Part shown: piece by piece, positions 23,282 to 36,500 of the stretch
How the letters are laid out: each line of letters opens with the position of its first letter
How positions within the stretch are numbered: the first letter of the stretch is position 1
Origin: Aristolochia californica
Taxonomy: Eukaryota; Streptophyta; Magnoliopsida; Piperales; Aristolochiaceae
Direction of reading: 5' to 3'
Assembly: GCA_029961685.1 (NCBI GenBank)
Contig: JARWKL010000016.1
Coordinates: forward strand, 22,140,157-22,204,156
Length of the DNA stretch: 64,000 nucleotides
The notes under the pieces: generated by a model
What the model was told of the DNA's origin: nothing
The model's input: only the letters and a program-made list of their open reading frames with translations
The model's database searches: none
Program-made: the position numbers and the translations under genes

Positions 23282-24090
23282 TTCATGAGAAAGAATATCC
23301 ACCTTAACTTTTCAGTGAAGCTGCATTGCATTCTATAGCCATTACATACATATCCGTGAAGATTCTTGAATGGAGGACTAGAAACCGGTAGCAGGAGGGC
23401 CTCTGCAAGCAACGGAACAAGTGAGAATTTACTAGTTGCAAGCCGTTAAATGACATGATTTTTATATACACTGAACTTTTTTACAGTTAGTTTTTATACG
23501 CATTAATCTAATAATTTACAATATTCACATCAGGTGATGCAACGCACATCACTAATTAGTCCCGTACCATACCACTAATGTCTCATTCTTTCTCAAAGTT
23601 GTCAAAACAATGCAGAAAGGAGAAAACAGCCACGAGAGTAAACAACTAATAAGCATCCCACTCTGGTTCAAACCCAATAAACTCATTATCTACACGCCAA
23701 ATAACTGACAAAAACAACTGTCTGTAACAAATTATGTCAGCTCTTTCGCTTAAGAGCTCTATAAACGACCAGCCACACAGAGAACGAGCTGTAGTTCCTT
23801 GTTTCCGAAAACATGTTAGATTTGACAAGGATAAAAGAATCGGAATGAGAAGGGAGAAAATCGAGTTACTGGGGGGAAAAGTGGAGTTCATGGAAAAATT
23901 AAAACAAGAGAACTACATACCCAAAAGAGTTTTTGGCACCCTTTCTGCTTAGAGTAGAGATTTTCCGGGAGAAAACAAGAGCTCCGCAGCAAGGAACAAA
24001 TGAAGCAGAAAAGGCTAGTCAGGAGAAGGTGAAACGCAGGAAGATAAACCGGAGCCACGGTGACACGGGAACTGAAATGATATCGCTTCT
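23282..24090 (-). promoter_or_regulatory. HEMERA 5' leader, probably with a 5' UTR intron
   Basis: Upstream of the HEMERA start codon there is a good acceptor (minus TTGCTTGCAG, ending near 23405) and a good donor (GTATGTAG near 23921). This suggests a leader exon near 23.92-24.06 kb joined to 23.28-23.40 kb. An upstream ATG at 23286, five bases before the main start and in another frame, opens a short overlapping frame. Confidence 0.4.
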
Positions 24091-24582
24091 CCCCTCCAAA
24101 TTTTCTCTTGCGACGTATGGGCAGGGTCCATCGATCAGGCCCAGCGAAAAAAATTACCACGATAATTTTCTTATTGAGCTGTTTGTGGGCTATATTTATC
24201 TCTTTCAAAGTATGGGCAGGTTCTATCGAGCAGGACATTGGCCCAAGATGTCCATTCCACTGCTTTTATGAAGGCTTGGTGCTTCGACGAGTAAGCCAAG
24301 TCTTACCCTCTTACCTCTTTAATCTTCATCCTTCTGACCGTCTGCAAGGCCCAATAGTCAACATCCTTCTCTTTCTATTTTCCCTCTTAACTGATTTTAT
24401 CTGTGGTTAATGATATTTAAATTTAAGCTTAGCCTTTTTCCAAATTCCATAAGTGTATTTACTATTTGGCAAAAGACTATATACAAATATGAATAAATTT
24501 TGTTTCACATTATTAGAAAATAATGTAAATTTAAAAATAATTAAATAAAATACAAGAAGAAGAGGGAAAGGGGTAGAGCCTC
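24091..24582. other. Intergenic, upstream of HEMERA
   Basis: Nothing recognised. The open frames are short and unsupported. Confidence 0.5.
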
Positions 24583-24774
24583 ATAGAGAGAGAGAGAGAG
24601 AGAGAGAGAGTTGATCTAATACGAAAAGCACATGCGAAACGGCTATCTCAGCCCATTTGATCAATGGATATCTCAGTCGTCCGAGAGAGAGAGAGAGAGT
24701 TGATCTAATACGAAAAACACACACGAAACGGCTATCTCAACCGTTTGATCAATGGATATCTCAGTCGTCCGAGA
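24583..24774. repeat. GA microsatellite with an 89 bp tandem duplication
   Basis: A (GA)n tract is followed by a block starting TTGATCTAATACGAAAA and ending TCAGTCGTCCGAG. The tract plus block then repeats with few changes: copies start at 24611 and 24700, an 89 bp period. A (TA)n run follows at about 24812-24830. Confidence 0.88.
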
Positions 24775-24830
24775 TAATCATTTTGCATGTTTCACACCAA
24801 ACTGATTTTCGTATATATATATATATATAC

Positions 24831-25934
24831 GATGATATATCAGCCTAGGTAATGCCTAAGGTTTAGGGGGTAAATTGAGAGGGGTTGAGTTGAGACTAAA
24901 AATACAAATTTGAGTGTTTAAGTGCAATTAAACTGGATATGGAAGAAACAAAGTAAACACATACAACCATAGAAGCCAAATTTGTTGTTCTTGATGTTTC
25001 CTTAATCGTAATACACCTAATAAATTTTACTTGGGAAAAATCCACTAATCTAGTTACCATTAGAATATATAAAGATATTCATGGCTCTTAGGCCTAATCG
25101 TGTGCAATCTCCAATTGCACTTCTACTCTCTTCCAAAGAATTTTTCTTACTAAAACTATTTTATGGATCTAGTGGATTGATGTCTTTGGATAGCCTATAC
25201 TTCTATATTTAGTTTTTTTTTTTCTAGGGGTTCCAAACTGACCTTAACGGAATGGGAAAAATAGATATAGAGGAGAAGTAGGCTCAAAAGGCTTTTTGAT
25301 TATAATGTAAGCTCATGAATACTCAGACACATGCTTAAGACCCCATATTTATTAATTTTTTCTAAGTTAGACTAGCCATTTTAGAATATTGGAGGATGAT
25401 ATAAAAAAATTCAGCTCTGTTAGCTTAAACGACTAAGGGTTTAGTGGTCCTCATTAGTTAAGAGCTCCAACAGCTCTATTTTTCAAATTTCAATTAGGCT
25501 TAATCAATTAAGAGTTTGTCAACATACATAGGAATCCAGTCCACAAAACGGTGTGACCGTGAGGACAAAAAAAAAACAAGATTTCAAGTGACGTGAAGTC
25601 CTAGGAAAACTATTGGAATCTAGTTATATTAAGCATGCCATAGAATTTCCAAGGATCACAAAAGATTAGGAGGAAGAGCCTCAATAGATTTTTGTTTTAG
25701 TAGAATCATAGTTTCCCTTGAATTAGGAGTAATAATTAGATTTTGTTTCTAGTTTTGTAATGTAATCGTCTATATATACAAAAGAAAATTGTCTCCTCCT
25801 TCCTCTACTTCCTTTGGTTTTGTAGGGCTGTGTTTCTCTCCCCTAGTATGTTACTAGAATGAAGGGGTTCTCAATCCTTGTTCCAATTGACCCCTCCCCT
25901 GCCATTTTAACAAATCGATTCAAAATTATAATTG
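24831..25934. other. Gene-poor intergenic DNA
   Basis: AT-rich sequence with many stops in all frames. I see no gene, RNA or classified mobile element. Confidence 0.5.
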
Positions 25935-26016
25935 TGTATACAAAAAAAAGTTTATCTATAGACCTGAGTATACAAAAAAAGTTTTATCTATAGACCTGAG
26001 TATACAAAAAAACTTC
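25935..26016. repeat. Short tandem repeat, about 33 bp unit
   Basis: Two full copies and one partial copy of a unit starting GTATACAAAAAAA and ending CTATAGACCTGA, beginning at 25935, 25968 and 26000. Confidence 0.85.
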
Positions 26017-28213
26017 GATCATATAGTTTACAATTGGTTCATTCACTTAGGACCTTTTTTTGTCAACATAAACCAGCATCGGGTGCCAATCCTGTTATGC
26101 ATAAATTGTCTCTAAGGCCAATTTTAAACCCATTTGGGACACCAAATCCATGTAAAGTTCACTTAGGTCTATGTGATACCTTGTACTAATGGAATACTAG
26201 CACTTCAATGTCCACCTTGGGACGCTTAAACAAATAACATTTTTGTGGAATCCAATTGCAAGGGAGTAAAGTGATATGTGATCTAATCCGTATCTACCAA
26301 GCCAAAATCAAAATTTCCTAATCGAGATGTAAAATAATGTTTGAGGCCACTAAGGGGGGTCCTCACTTGACCATGGCTATATTTAAATTCCCATGCAAGA
26401 AGACTTAGGGACCATTTTTGGCTTGGATAAGATACGGTTATTAGTCCAAATTTTGTCCTTAAACTAAAGGTAGGTTGCGTTTTCAAACTAATAATGCTCT
26501 CGTGGTCCCTTTTCTCTCCCCCATCAACCCTCGTTTTCTTTAATGGCATGCTTCCCTTCTATGGTCCTTATTACCTATCATCATTTCACCTTCCTCTAAC
26601 TTAGCTCTCTCTCTTTCTCTTTCTCCCTCTCTCTTTAATTGAACGTATTTGATCATACTATAAAAAAAATAATTTCATATGCATCCAAATGCTTCTAATT
26701 TACATTTACATGTGCAACAAATAGTATTAGATCGGTTTTATATGAATCCAATTTGTACTTACTACTTGAGAAGACTCCATTATGTGTACATGATTCAAAT
26801 AGAGGCCTATATATATCACTCAAACCATCCAAGAGAGAGAAAGATTCAGTTTTAAGGTTTTAAGGTTGGTTACTCTTAGAAACAAGGAAAGGATTTGTTC
26901 ATGGGTAGAGATTGTATATTCTCAGTGGGTATGGGAGGCACCATGTGGGGATCATTATTCCTTTTTTATAAGCATCATGAATTTTATTTTCAACCTTCCT
27001 TAGTCATCCAACAACTACTACTTTTAACCTGGCAAAAAGAGAGGTGAGGGGGAACATGGGTTAGTTAGTGCTTGATATTTGTTATAATATATTTCTTCAT
27101 GCTTATTTTAGATGGATCTTACACCAGATTCAAGTATCATTAGATTTGAGTCCTTGATTGTGTAGATTATGAACAGTCTCTTGTTGAAAAATGGCATTCT
27201 TGTATACTATAATGCCACAAAGTTAGGATCCTTTTAAATTTTGCTTTAAGATGATTTGCTTCTAAAATATACTTTTTAGACGCAATAGAGAAAAAAAAGT
27301 GTTTTCTGAGATCATTCCACCCTTATAATCAAAGAATCATGTCATTGGTTTTTGTCATATGGGGCATCTAAACTTTGATGAATGCAGGTATTTCAAGGAT
27401 TATCGCAATTAAGATTTAGATTTCATAATTTGTAGGTTTTGAGGAGAGAGAATTGACAATCAGACCATTAAGATACATTTACACCTACCCATACCTGTCA
27501 TTAGCACTCCAAATGATGTGGAAATGATTGATTAAATCGGTTAGTCAACCAAAAGCCGATGAAAACGTAAACTCTCAGCAGGGCATTAAGCAAAGACTCC
27601 CTGATCCTGTCACCCAAGGCAAGAACCAAGGAAACTACAGATCCCCCTGTCTGATGCGCCTAAAGAGCATTTTTGTCAAACCTCGTCTCTGTGATGGCTC
27701 CTTGCTGAGCATCCTCTGCTCTGCTCTTGGTGGAGGAGACACAAAATTGCTTTTATAATCATCAAATTCCCCTGTCAACCTTTTTCTTTCGTTACCCAGA
27801 TTTCTCTCCCATGCCAAGTATTGGGGAATCCATGGATCTTTCAGGGACCACTCACTCCCCTTTGCCGCTGCAGGATTGTTGTCGGATTACCTGCTTCCAT
27901 CACTGCAAAACATGTTTCTGGGCATTCAGATATAATTATGTCGAGTGTTATTATCTGTTAATAAACAAATTGATTGTTGGAGTAAGGAATAATTATATTT
28001 TGAGCAAATCTAAGAACAAATAACTTGTCCTTGAATCAAAGATCATACTATCAGATCGATAACAGAGAAAGAAATAAGCTTGCTACTAAGCTCTTTCGTG
28101 GCGATTTCCCAAAGTAATGCTTAATTCGTCAATGGAGAAAAATTACCAAAACAGTGAACCACCATTTCATGAAAGCTCTGAGCTTGAAGCTGCGAATCGA
28201 GTTCGTCGGACGA
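26017..28213. other. Gene-poor intergenic DNA
   Basis: No recognisable protein. A pyrimidine-rich stretch lies near 26590-26635. The 27.5-28.0 kb part is less AT-rich than its surroundings and could belong to an unannotated transcript, but I cannot support an exon structure. Confidence 0.4.
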
Positions 28214-28790
28214 ATCTCTACTGATGCACGAATATTGATACGATTCCTCGATCTGACTCGGGTATCTGAAGTATCTAACTCACTATCATTAATTTTTTTT
28301 TCTGTTTCCGATCTGAGTCGTCGAAGGCATCCACCGAACATCGAGCGGTTTCTACTTTTAATAGAATAATTCAACTTCTCACATCCATCTTGATCTTCCA
28401 GATAGACTTCCAAACAGGCCGACGTCGGAATCGCCCTGGAAAATCCAGATAAAAAACTCAATAATTAAGATTACAGCAGTAGGAAAAAATATTAAAGACC
28501 GAATCGGAAAATTCACCACGTTACGATGCTCTAATCTAGACATAATTTCGTCAAATTAATACAAAACTTGGACGGAAACTCACAGGAAAAAAGTACTCTC
28601 CACTGATGCACACAGATTCATGCGATTCCGCGATTGACTCGAGGATCTAACTCACAATTATTAATTTTTTCCTGTTTCCAATCTGAGTCATGGACGAATC
28701 CATAGTACATCCAACTATTTTCATTGAATAATTCGGAGATCCATCTCAATCTTCCAGATCCACATCCGAACTCGCCGACCTCCGATCATC
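28214..28790. repeat. Diverged direct duplication of about 200 bp
   Basis: Copy 1 (about 28214-28440) and copy 2 (about 28597-28790) share, in the same order, CTGATGCAC, CGATT, TCTAACTCAC, ATTAATTTTTT, CTGTTTCC, ATCTGAGTC, ATCCATCT and ATCTTCCAGAT. Indels separate the blocks. No protein is recognisable in either copy. Confidence 0.7.
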
Positions 28791-31700
28791 ACCGAAAAAA
28801 GAAAAAAAAAATCGACGAAGATTCAGATCGACGTCCGATCCTCACTGAAAAAATGCACTGAGGAAGATTCAGTTAGACAATCGAACTGTAAATAATCCAC
28901 GACGCCATGCATCGTGTTAGGATAATCCGTGAAATTTCAACAGTATTGGAGGGAAAAAAAACAACAGCGAAACTTTTTAACTGTACGCAAACATCGTGAA
29001 GAATAACAGTAGGCAGATCTGTCGGCGGTGGCAGACGGCCGGTGGCAGTTGTGGCCGGGTGGCGGGCCCAACGGGAAACGAAAAAGCAGGAGAGATCAGC
29101 TTAACTCTTGGTGTCTCGTCAAGGGCGCGTCAGAAAAATCCGGAAAAGAAAGATAGGTGGAGCCCACAAATCTAGCGGTGAGCTGTTGCGCTTTTGACAG
29201 GTATCACTTTTCCCATTTTCAAAAAAGGCCGCATAGAGAAAATTTAATGCCATTCTCGCTATCCATGAACCCAGCTGTTTATTTATTTATTTATTTAGTC
29301 TTTTTTTTTGTTTTATTGATTTAAATTGAGTTCTTCCAAACCAGTCTTATCCCCACCCACTTCAATTATTCATCTTTTACACTTCCAATTATACCCTTAG
29401 ATACTAAAAAAATAACATTTTCTCCACTATTTCAAGCATATATAACTAAATATTTAAAATAATAATACCTCACAAACAAATATAATTATATATTAAATTT
29501 TAATATTTCTATTATCTATAAACTTTATATTATACACCAAACATACATAATTATATTAGTAAATATTTTAAAATTTACCCTAAAAGTGATGAAAATCCTT
29601 TGCTAGTGGCATTTGTGTAATTTATCGTTTGGAGATGAGCAAAAACTCAATTCTCTTTCAAGGCAAGAGACCGGACGAGGGTAAGTCTTGGGCTAAAAGA
29701 GACGACCCGGTGGCCAAGGCATTGCCATAATGTACTAATTACGGCCGATATTTGAATTTTATTAATTTTTTTAATCTCTACGCAATAATTCAAAAATCTA
29801 TCTCCCACATCGAGATAACAGCGAGCTGAGAATAAAGGTGACGGAAGATGATCAGCATGGGCACGTGTAATATTAAAAAAACTTAAAATCCGATATATCG
29901 GCCAATATCGGAGTATATCAGGTAGGGGAAACCACCTTGGTTATCACTGATACGCCCCCCCGTACGCGTACGCCCTTCCATGCGAGCGATATCCCGTGAA
30001 AAAAAATATCTGACATTAGCAGTCGATACAGCCACCACTTTGAGTGGTGGGGCAGACGGCGGAAAGCAAACGGCCACCAATAAAGCTACAGTCCGGCACC
30101 TCACTTTCGTATATACGGAGTTCATGTACTTCGGTACTTATCGTAGCTAAGTCGCACGTCGAACCTCACCTGCAGCTCGCACGTGACGAACATAAATTGA
30201 TCTGCGAGCGCGACCGCTCGGGACGTCATGGATAGTGTTGTGTCCTGCACTCCCCCATTGTTAAGCTTATTCGATTATATATTATTAAGTAATTTTACCC
30301 TTTTTATTAAAAATAAATGTTATACTATTTATTTCACACCTATTATAATACTTTAGTGTTTAATTATATATAATTAAATTATTATTTTAAGCTAATGTTA
30401 AGTAATTTATATAAATTATTAAGTGATTTATAATTTAAATTTATTTAATTTCTATAATTTTTATAAAATTAAGTAATTTATTAAATGTATTTTTTCCTAA
30501 CCTTGTCAATTATGAATTACTCTAATTTTTTTGGAGCCAAAAATACAAAAAACACAATATCGAGGGAAAGTACTTGCCCCGAGTGAAAATATGCCAACTT
30601 TTTTTGGATGATATTAATGCCTTAATTTTTTTTTATATACACGAGTAAAAAAAGGTCAAATTAGTTTGTATACTTTTATTATCACAGGTAAAAAAACTCT
30701 TTTTAACATTTTTTAATAGCAATTAGTATTTATTAGTGATTAATAAAATAATTATTATATTGAAATCTACATAATATATTAATTTAATATAAATAGGTAA
30801 AATTTCTATAATAGATATAATAAATTATTAAATTAAAAAAAATAAATGTGTACTTGTACCAAGTGGGTTACTATTTTAAGTGTTTATTTTTATTATTTAA
30901 TTGGAAAAATAGAAGATATTTGATGATTAATCATTCATTTATTTACAATTTATATACGATGAATAAATAAATAGGCAGATAAAAATCTATTTTTACTCGA
31001 TCAAACCAAATATATAAAAATAGAATAAAAAAATATAAACATAATAAATATTAATTAAATTATTATTATATTTTATTTCACCGTCATTTTCTACACCAAA
31101 ACCAAATAAAATTCATATTAATTACTCTCATAATTTAATAAATTATATAGTAAATAAATAGACAGCGTCTCATTCACATTACCAAATGTTATTTTTAGTG
31201 ACAAGAGTTCTTTTAAACGGCGAGGATCGTCTCTGACATATTCGACGGGTGAGATTGGCGAACCAGGTGGGGCATACGAAATAATGCAGCGTGTACGAGA
31301 ATCGCCTGCCAGTAATTAAATAATTAAAAAAATTATCCGATATATGTACGCGTAGAGCTTTGAGCTCTGAATGTCTTGTCACTGTCACGTGCCTTCACGC
31401 GCCTCAGTCTGATCCGGCACTCCAACTCGACTCAGCGATTTATTGACAAAAAACTCGGTCAAATTGACTGTGGTGGGGTCACTCAAAGGCTGCAAACGGC
31501 TCTCTTTTGCCGTGAGTTGGTCGGCGGCTCCCAGACGGTGAATGATTATGTTAGATTTTAATTTTTTTCTCATTATTAATATTATTTTAAATTGATTTCA
31601 TCCAAACGTGAGCCAGTGCATCGTCCACAGTGGCAACAGCAGGTAATTTTGACGCAAAGGAGTGGCATAATGAGTTTGTTTGGGCTATGATTGAGTGTAA

Positions 31701-32440
31701 ATTCTTTTAGATAAAAAGTGGGACCTACTCGGATTTTTATTAGACAAACGTGAACAACTTTGCTTTGTTAAGAGTTTTAGATTAGTAAAATATTAAACAA
31801 ATATATTCTACTTTGTTATTTTTAATTATTAATAATAATTAAAAAATTATAAAAAATAGATAAATTGGTAAAATAAGTTATCAGATTAATAATTTGGACA
31901 CTCGAGTATAAACTAGCATGGGGTGATGGGTATATTGCCAAAGCATGACACATTATGTCACATTATGACACATTATTATTCGATGCATCTCAGGTATAAG
32001 TACGCAATGTGGTACATCGATATTGTCTGACATATTTTGGGGTAAAAAATATAAAATATCCGAAGTAGTACTAAATAAGGAACAGGGTACCTAATGTGAC
32101 ACGATCTTCTGTGACACTTTTTATTCGAAATTTTTACTTATTTGATATGTTACATGAGACGGATATGGATAAAATACGATTCTTCTATTCCCATCGAATC
32201 CCTTTCGATTTTGTGGTGAATCTAATTGGGTAAAAACTGGAATTAATTTGTAATTATATTATTAAAAATAATATTTATATTTATTTATTTATGTTAATAA
32301 AAAAAAGGAAAATACGTAACGAATACAAAAGTGAAAAAAAAGCTGAGATGGAAAAAGCGAAAGCGAAGTAGCAAAGCGGCGGGCTATCGTCCCCCCACTC
32401 GCGCCCCCTCCCTCTCTTTTCTTACACACTTTCGTCCTTC
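28791..32440. other. Gene-poor intergenic DNA upstream of ARF6
   Basis: A GC-richer patch at 28990-29130 stands out from the AT-rich surroundings and could be a promoter or CpG-rich remnant. From 30.2 to 31.2 kb the sequence is extremely AT-rich. No gene recognised. The last part must hold ARF6 distal promoter elements. Confidence 0.45.
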
Positions 32441-32451
32441 TCGTTTTAACA

Positions 32452-32458
32452 TATAAAA
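32452..32458 (+). promoter_or_regulatory. ARF6 TATA box
   Basis: TATAAAA in the context ACATATAAAAGGC, preceded by a CT-rich stretch. It would place transcription start near 32480-32490, about 1 kb before the ARF6 start codon. The motif is seen; the start site is inferred. Confidence 0.6.
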
Positions 32459-32594
32459 GGCAGCGAAAATAATGGCGGAGAGAGAGGTGGAAGCGCCAGC
32501 TCTCTTCCTTAGTGAAGCCCGAAGTTAGCAGAGGAAGCAGCAGACGGAAGCATCCGAAAGAGCTGAAAATTTTCCCAAAGTTGCAAAGCCCGAG

Positions 32595-33425
32595 ATGCTC
32601 TCGAGCTCTCGTTCCAACTCTCAAGAAATTATCTCCGCTTGATGCTGATTTTGAAACAACTGATGTTTTGATTCCATGCGGTAATCGTGGAACCGGAAGT
32701 TGTTGCCGGAGATCGGAAGCGTGTGCGGAGAAAATGGAGTTCTTCGAGCTTCGTGTGGTTGGTTGAGGTGGGTGAGCGTGGAGTTTGATTTTGTGTTTGA
32801 ATGCGTGTTTCTCAAGTTGTGGATGAGGATCCGGTGATAGTAGGAGTTTAAGGCGCCGGCGTGTGGCTGTGGCTGTTTTGGCTCTTTGGCGTTTGGTGTG
32901 TGTTGGAATGCGTGTTTGTGGGGGAGAGATTTGGTTAAAGAAGCTGGCTTTGTGAGGGTTTTGGGGAGAGCAAGCAGAAGATCTGAAGTTTAAACTGGTT
33001 TTGAGATGGATGTAGTGGTTTTTGGTGACTTGGGCTAGTTTTCGAGCTGAAATGCTTGTATTTTGAAGTTGGAAATAGTGGTTGATACTGTTTCTGAAGA
33101 TTGGGATTACTAGGGTTTCTGTGCACAGGATCAGGTGCGGATGAGGCTGAAGATGAGTGTTTCTTTTAGTGGAACCGGTTTTGGATGAATCTCGGGGAGA
33201 GGAGCTAAGGGGAATTTGGGGTTGGTAAAGGGGAGAGGTGAAAGTGCGGCTCACCGGAGGAAAAAACGGTTTTGGATTTCTCATGGAGTTAGTAGTTAGG
33301 ACAGGAGATTCGGTAAAGGTATGCCAGTCTTTTTGAAGGAGAGGTTGAAAGAGACGGTTCTCTGACGGATGGAGCGCCGGTGGACGCTCAAGGTTACGCC
33401 GTTCGAGGTTACGCCCACTTACTGA
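32595..33425 (+). promoter_or_regulatory. ARF6 5' leader with many short upstream ORFs
   Basis: The roughly 1 kb before the ARF6 ATG contains a series of short ATG-to-stop frames. They include 32595-32642, 32642-32671, 32734-32766, 32801-32851, 32908-32955, 33006-33038, 33141-33188, 33283-33336 and 33369-33425, each 9-18 codons. All stop before 33502. Several ARF mRNAs are known to have uORFs that lower translation and need reinitiation. If the leader were spliced, some would be removed. Confidence 0.65.
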
Positions 33426-33501
33426 GGGTAGTTGGCGTATTGAATTGGATTCTGATACGAGTTCAAGTTTTTCTGTGTAAATTTGTCTTGAATCTGCAGA
33501 A

Positions 33502-36500
33502 ATGAGGCTCTCCTCATCTGGCTTCGGTCATCATGCACAGGAAGGTAGGTTGATGGTGGCTGAAAAATTGTTTTTTCGGTCCGCTTATGATGGCTGACAA
33601 TATGATGCAACTTTCAGATACTTGAATTTCTGAGACTTTACCCTTTGATGTTTCTTTTTTCTCTCTTCTCCAACCCTAGAGTTCAGGATTTTTTTTTTTT
33701 CCCACGCATCCGTCTTATTCCTAAAGGGCTGTCCTGGTCGGCACTCCCCGTAAGGCTTCTGTTTGTTGATTCTCTGTGTCTCGCCTTTGCTGTCCTATTT
33801 AGCCGTCAGTTGCTTTGACTATTTCAGTCCAGAAGATTTTGTGCTTCTTCTTGCACGTTCGGGATCTATGTACAAGCTAAAACGTCAGATTAATCTCGAA
33901 TTTTTGTAGCAACCCTAGGACTAAAGCAATCATCGGTTTATGTCTCTCTACTTCGTCATGATATATTATAATTATATTTATGTCTTTGAAATTCCGTATC
34001 TTATCAAATTTTTCCTTAATGGCTTCTGAAATCTTTACTTGCTAGCTAGTATCTTGGTCACAGATGCATCATTTTGCTGTATATGTTTTCTTAATTCGTG
34101 TTTCAGCATGTCGAGCGATCAGATTTCAACCTTTACTTTTTAAAAAAATAAATTTTTGACTCATTTGGGCTTATATGAGTATTTTCATCTGATGCATACC
34201 GCTGTGTGGTACAATTCTCAGGAGAAAAGAGAGTCCTGAATTCTGAACTGTGGCATGCATGTGCTGGTCCTCTCGTGTCTTTGCCGGCTGTTGGGAGCAG
34301 AGTAGTCTATTTTCCCCAAGGTCACAGTGAGCAGGTCAGTATACGTTTCCCATTCAACTGTAACAACAGATGTAAATTTAAGAAAAGATGATACTGTCTA
34401 ACTAAATCTTTTTTCTATTTTAGAGAACTGTCTAACTGTATCTTAAGTGTTGAGGAACAGGTTTGTTGATCAGCAAACAACTAGTCGTAGCATGAGTGTA
34501 ATTCTAAAATTATTGAGTAAATATGTTGTATTAATTCATGATCGATGTCTCTCCTTTGCAGGTGGCTGCTTCAACCAACAAGGAAGTTGACTCCCATATA
34601 CCTAATTATCCAAGTTTACCTCCTCAACTGATCAGTCAACTTCACAATATAACAATGCATGTAAGTAGGCTTTTAGTTGTCTGTATCTACATCCATCTTG
34701 TAGAAATCTTTTTCATGATTTAAGCTTTTATAATATGTGCTAATGCAGGCAGATGTGGAAACAGATGAAGTATATGCACAGATGACCTTGCAACCTCTAA
34801 GTCCGGTATTTCCTACTCTTACTTTTTACCTCTGTTCTGTCAGGTGCAACATCCTCATTCGTTTAGAGTTCCTATTCCTTTCCTTAACACAATTGTTTCC
34901 CCCAGCAAGAGCAAAAGGATGCATACCTGCCTGCTGATTTAGGTACGCCTAACAAGCAACCAACCAATTACTTCTGTAAGACATTGACTGCAAGTGACAC
35001 TAGCACACATGGAGGGTTCTCTGTTCCTCGCCGGGCTGCTGAAAAAGTTTTTCCTCCATTAGTAAGATACTAGTGTAGCTTCAACAATATTTTCGGTTAT
35101 GGCTTCTTTGCTAGGAATTCATACTGATTTCCTGCGTATATGTTTTCTTCCCTTTAGGACTTCACCCAGCAACCTCCTGCTCAAGAATTGATTGCTCGAG
35201 ATCTTCATGATAATGAGTGGAAATTTCGTCATATATTTCGTGGTAAGTTTGCACGGTTTTAAGCACAAGTAATAGTTATCTGGTATCTCATTGTGCATAA
35301 GAGCTTATCATGCCTATTGTTAGGTTCTAATTTTGTTACAATTTTCTGTTGTGGAAGAAAGCAGACTTTATTCCTTGGGGTAGTTGTAGTTGTTTCTTTG
35401 AGACTATGAGGAATTTCGTAGAGTAGAGAAGGGGGCTCAGTCATGATAATAACCCAAAACACTTGAGAGGCTGCAAAGGATGTCTATCTATACTGGTTTA
35501 CCAGTTACTTGACAATATATTTCTTCCGTAGTAGATTGCACTCGTGAAGACATCACCTTCTTTTTCCTTTTGATAAAGCTGCTAACTAATCAAAGCAATT
35601 GCATTAGAGTTAGATGATGATGCTACACAGGATTTTACTGCAATCACTAGTGGCTGATTCAATATAACTTGGTTACATCTGAGCATAAAATTCCTTGATG
35701 TTGGAATGTCTATTACAATTATTTAATTGGGCAATGTGAAGCATAGATGCATCTTTTCATATTGAGACAGATGCTTCTATTGCAGCATATATGCTTCTTT
35801 GTTGAATAACTGTCTTATATAAGCAATGCAAACTATCAGACACTTGTTTAATATGCTTATGGATCTGGTCCTTATAAGCTCCATGTTGGTCTAGTTTGCT
35901 GTCATTGATATTCCATTCGTTTTCTTTTGATGTGGTGATGCTGTGTGGCTCTTCTTTTGAGGGTTTGGTTCTTGGAGTCATGGAAAAAGATTTCTACTTA
36001 AAAGTTGTATTTTTAAGATCCAATAAAGTTACTAGATATATTTTCATTAGATAGCTTTTAGTTGAATACCTGAACGATAAGTGGCTGTGTGCGAGATTTA
36101 TGTATTTGTCCCATTAATTTGTTTACTTATGACCCGGGTGCCTTTCACTTGAAAAATTAAAATAAAATAGTTTCGATTGTGTTTTATTTTACTTGGAATG
36201 CAGGTCAGCCAAAGAGACATCTACTTACGACAGGCTGGAGTGTGTTTGTGAGTGCAAAGAGACTTGTTGCTGGCGATTCTGTCCTTTTTATCTGGTAATA
36301 TGTTCAGGACTATTCATTTGTTTCCTTAATGGTTGGCATTCATCTCTGATATCCTGATAGCCTTGGTGGTGCTTGTCTCTATCAGGAATGAAAAGAATCA
36401 GTTACTCCTGGGAATTCGGCGTGCTAATCGACCACAAACTGTTATGCCATCGTCTGTTTTATCCAGTGACAGCATGCATATAGGGCTGCTTGCTGCAGCT

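Noticed and set aside
32289..33284. 331-codon open frame on the minus strand opposite the ARF6 leader
   Set aside because: Ser/Pro/Thr/His-rich low-complexity translation, no family resemblance, no splice pattern, and it lies fully antisense to the ARF6 promoter and leader. Best explained by GA-rich leader composition.
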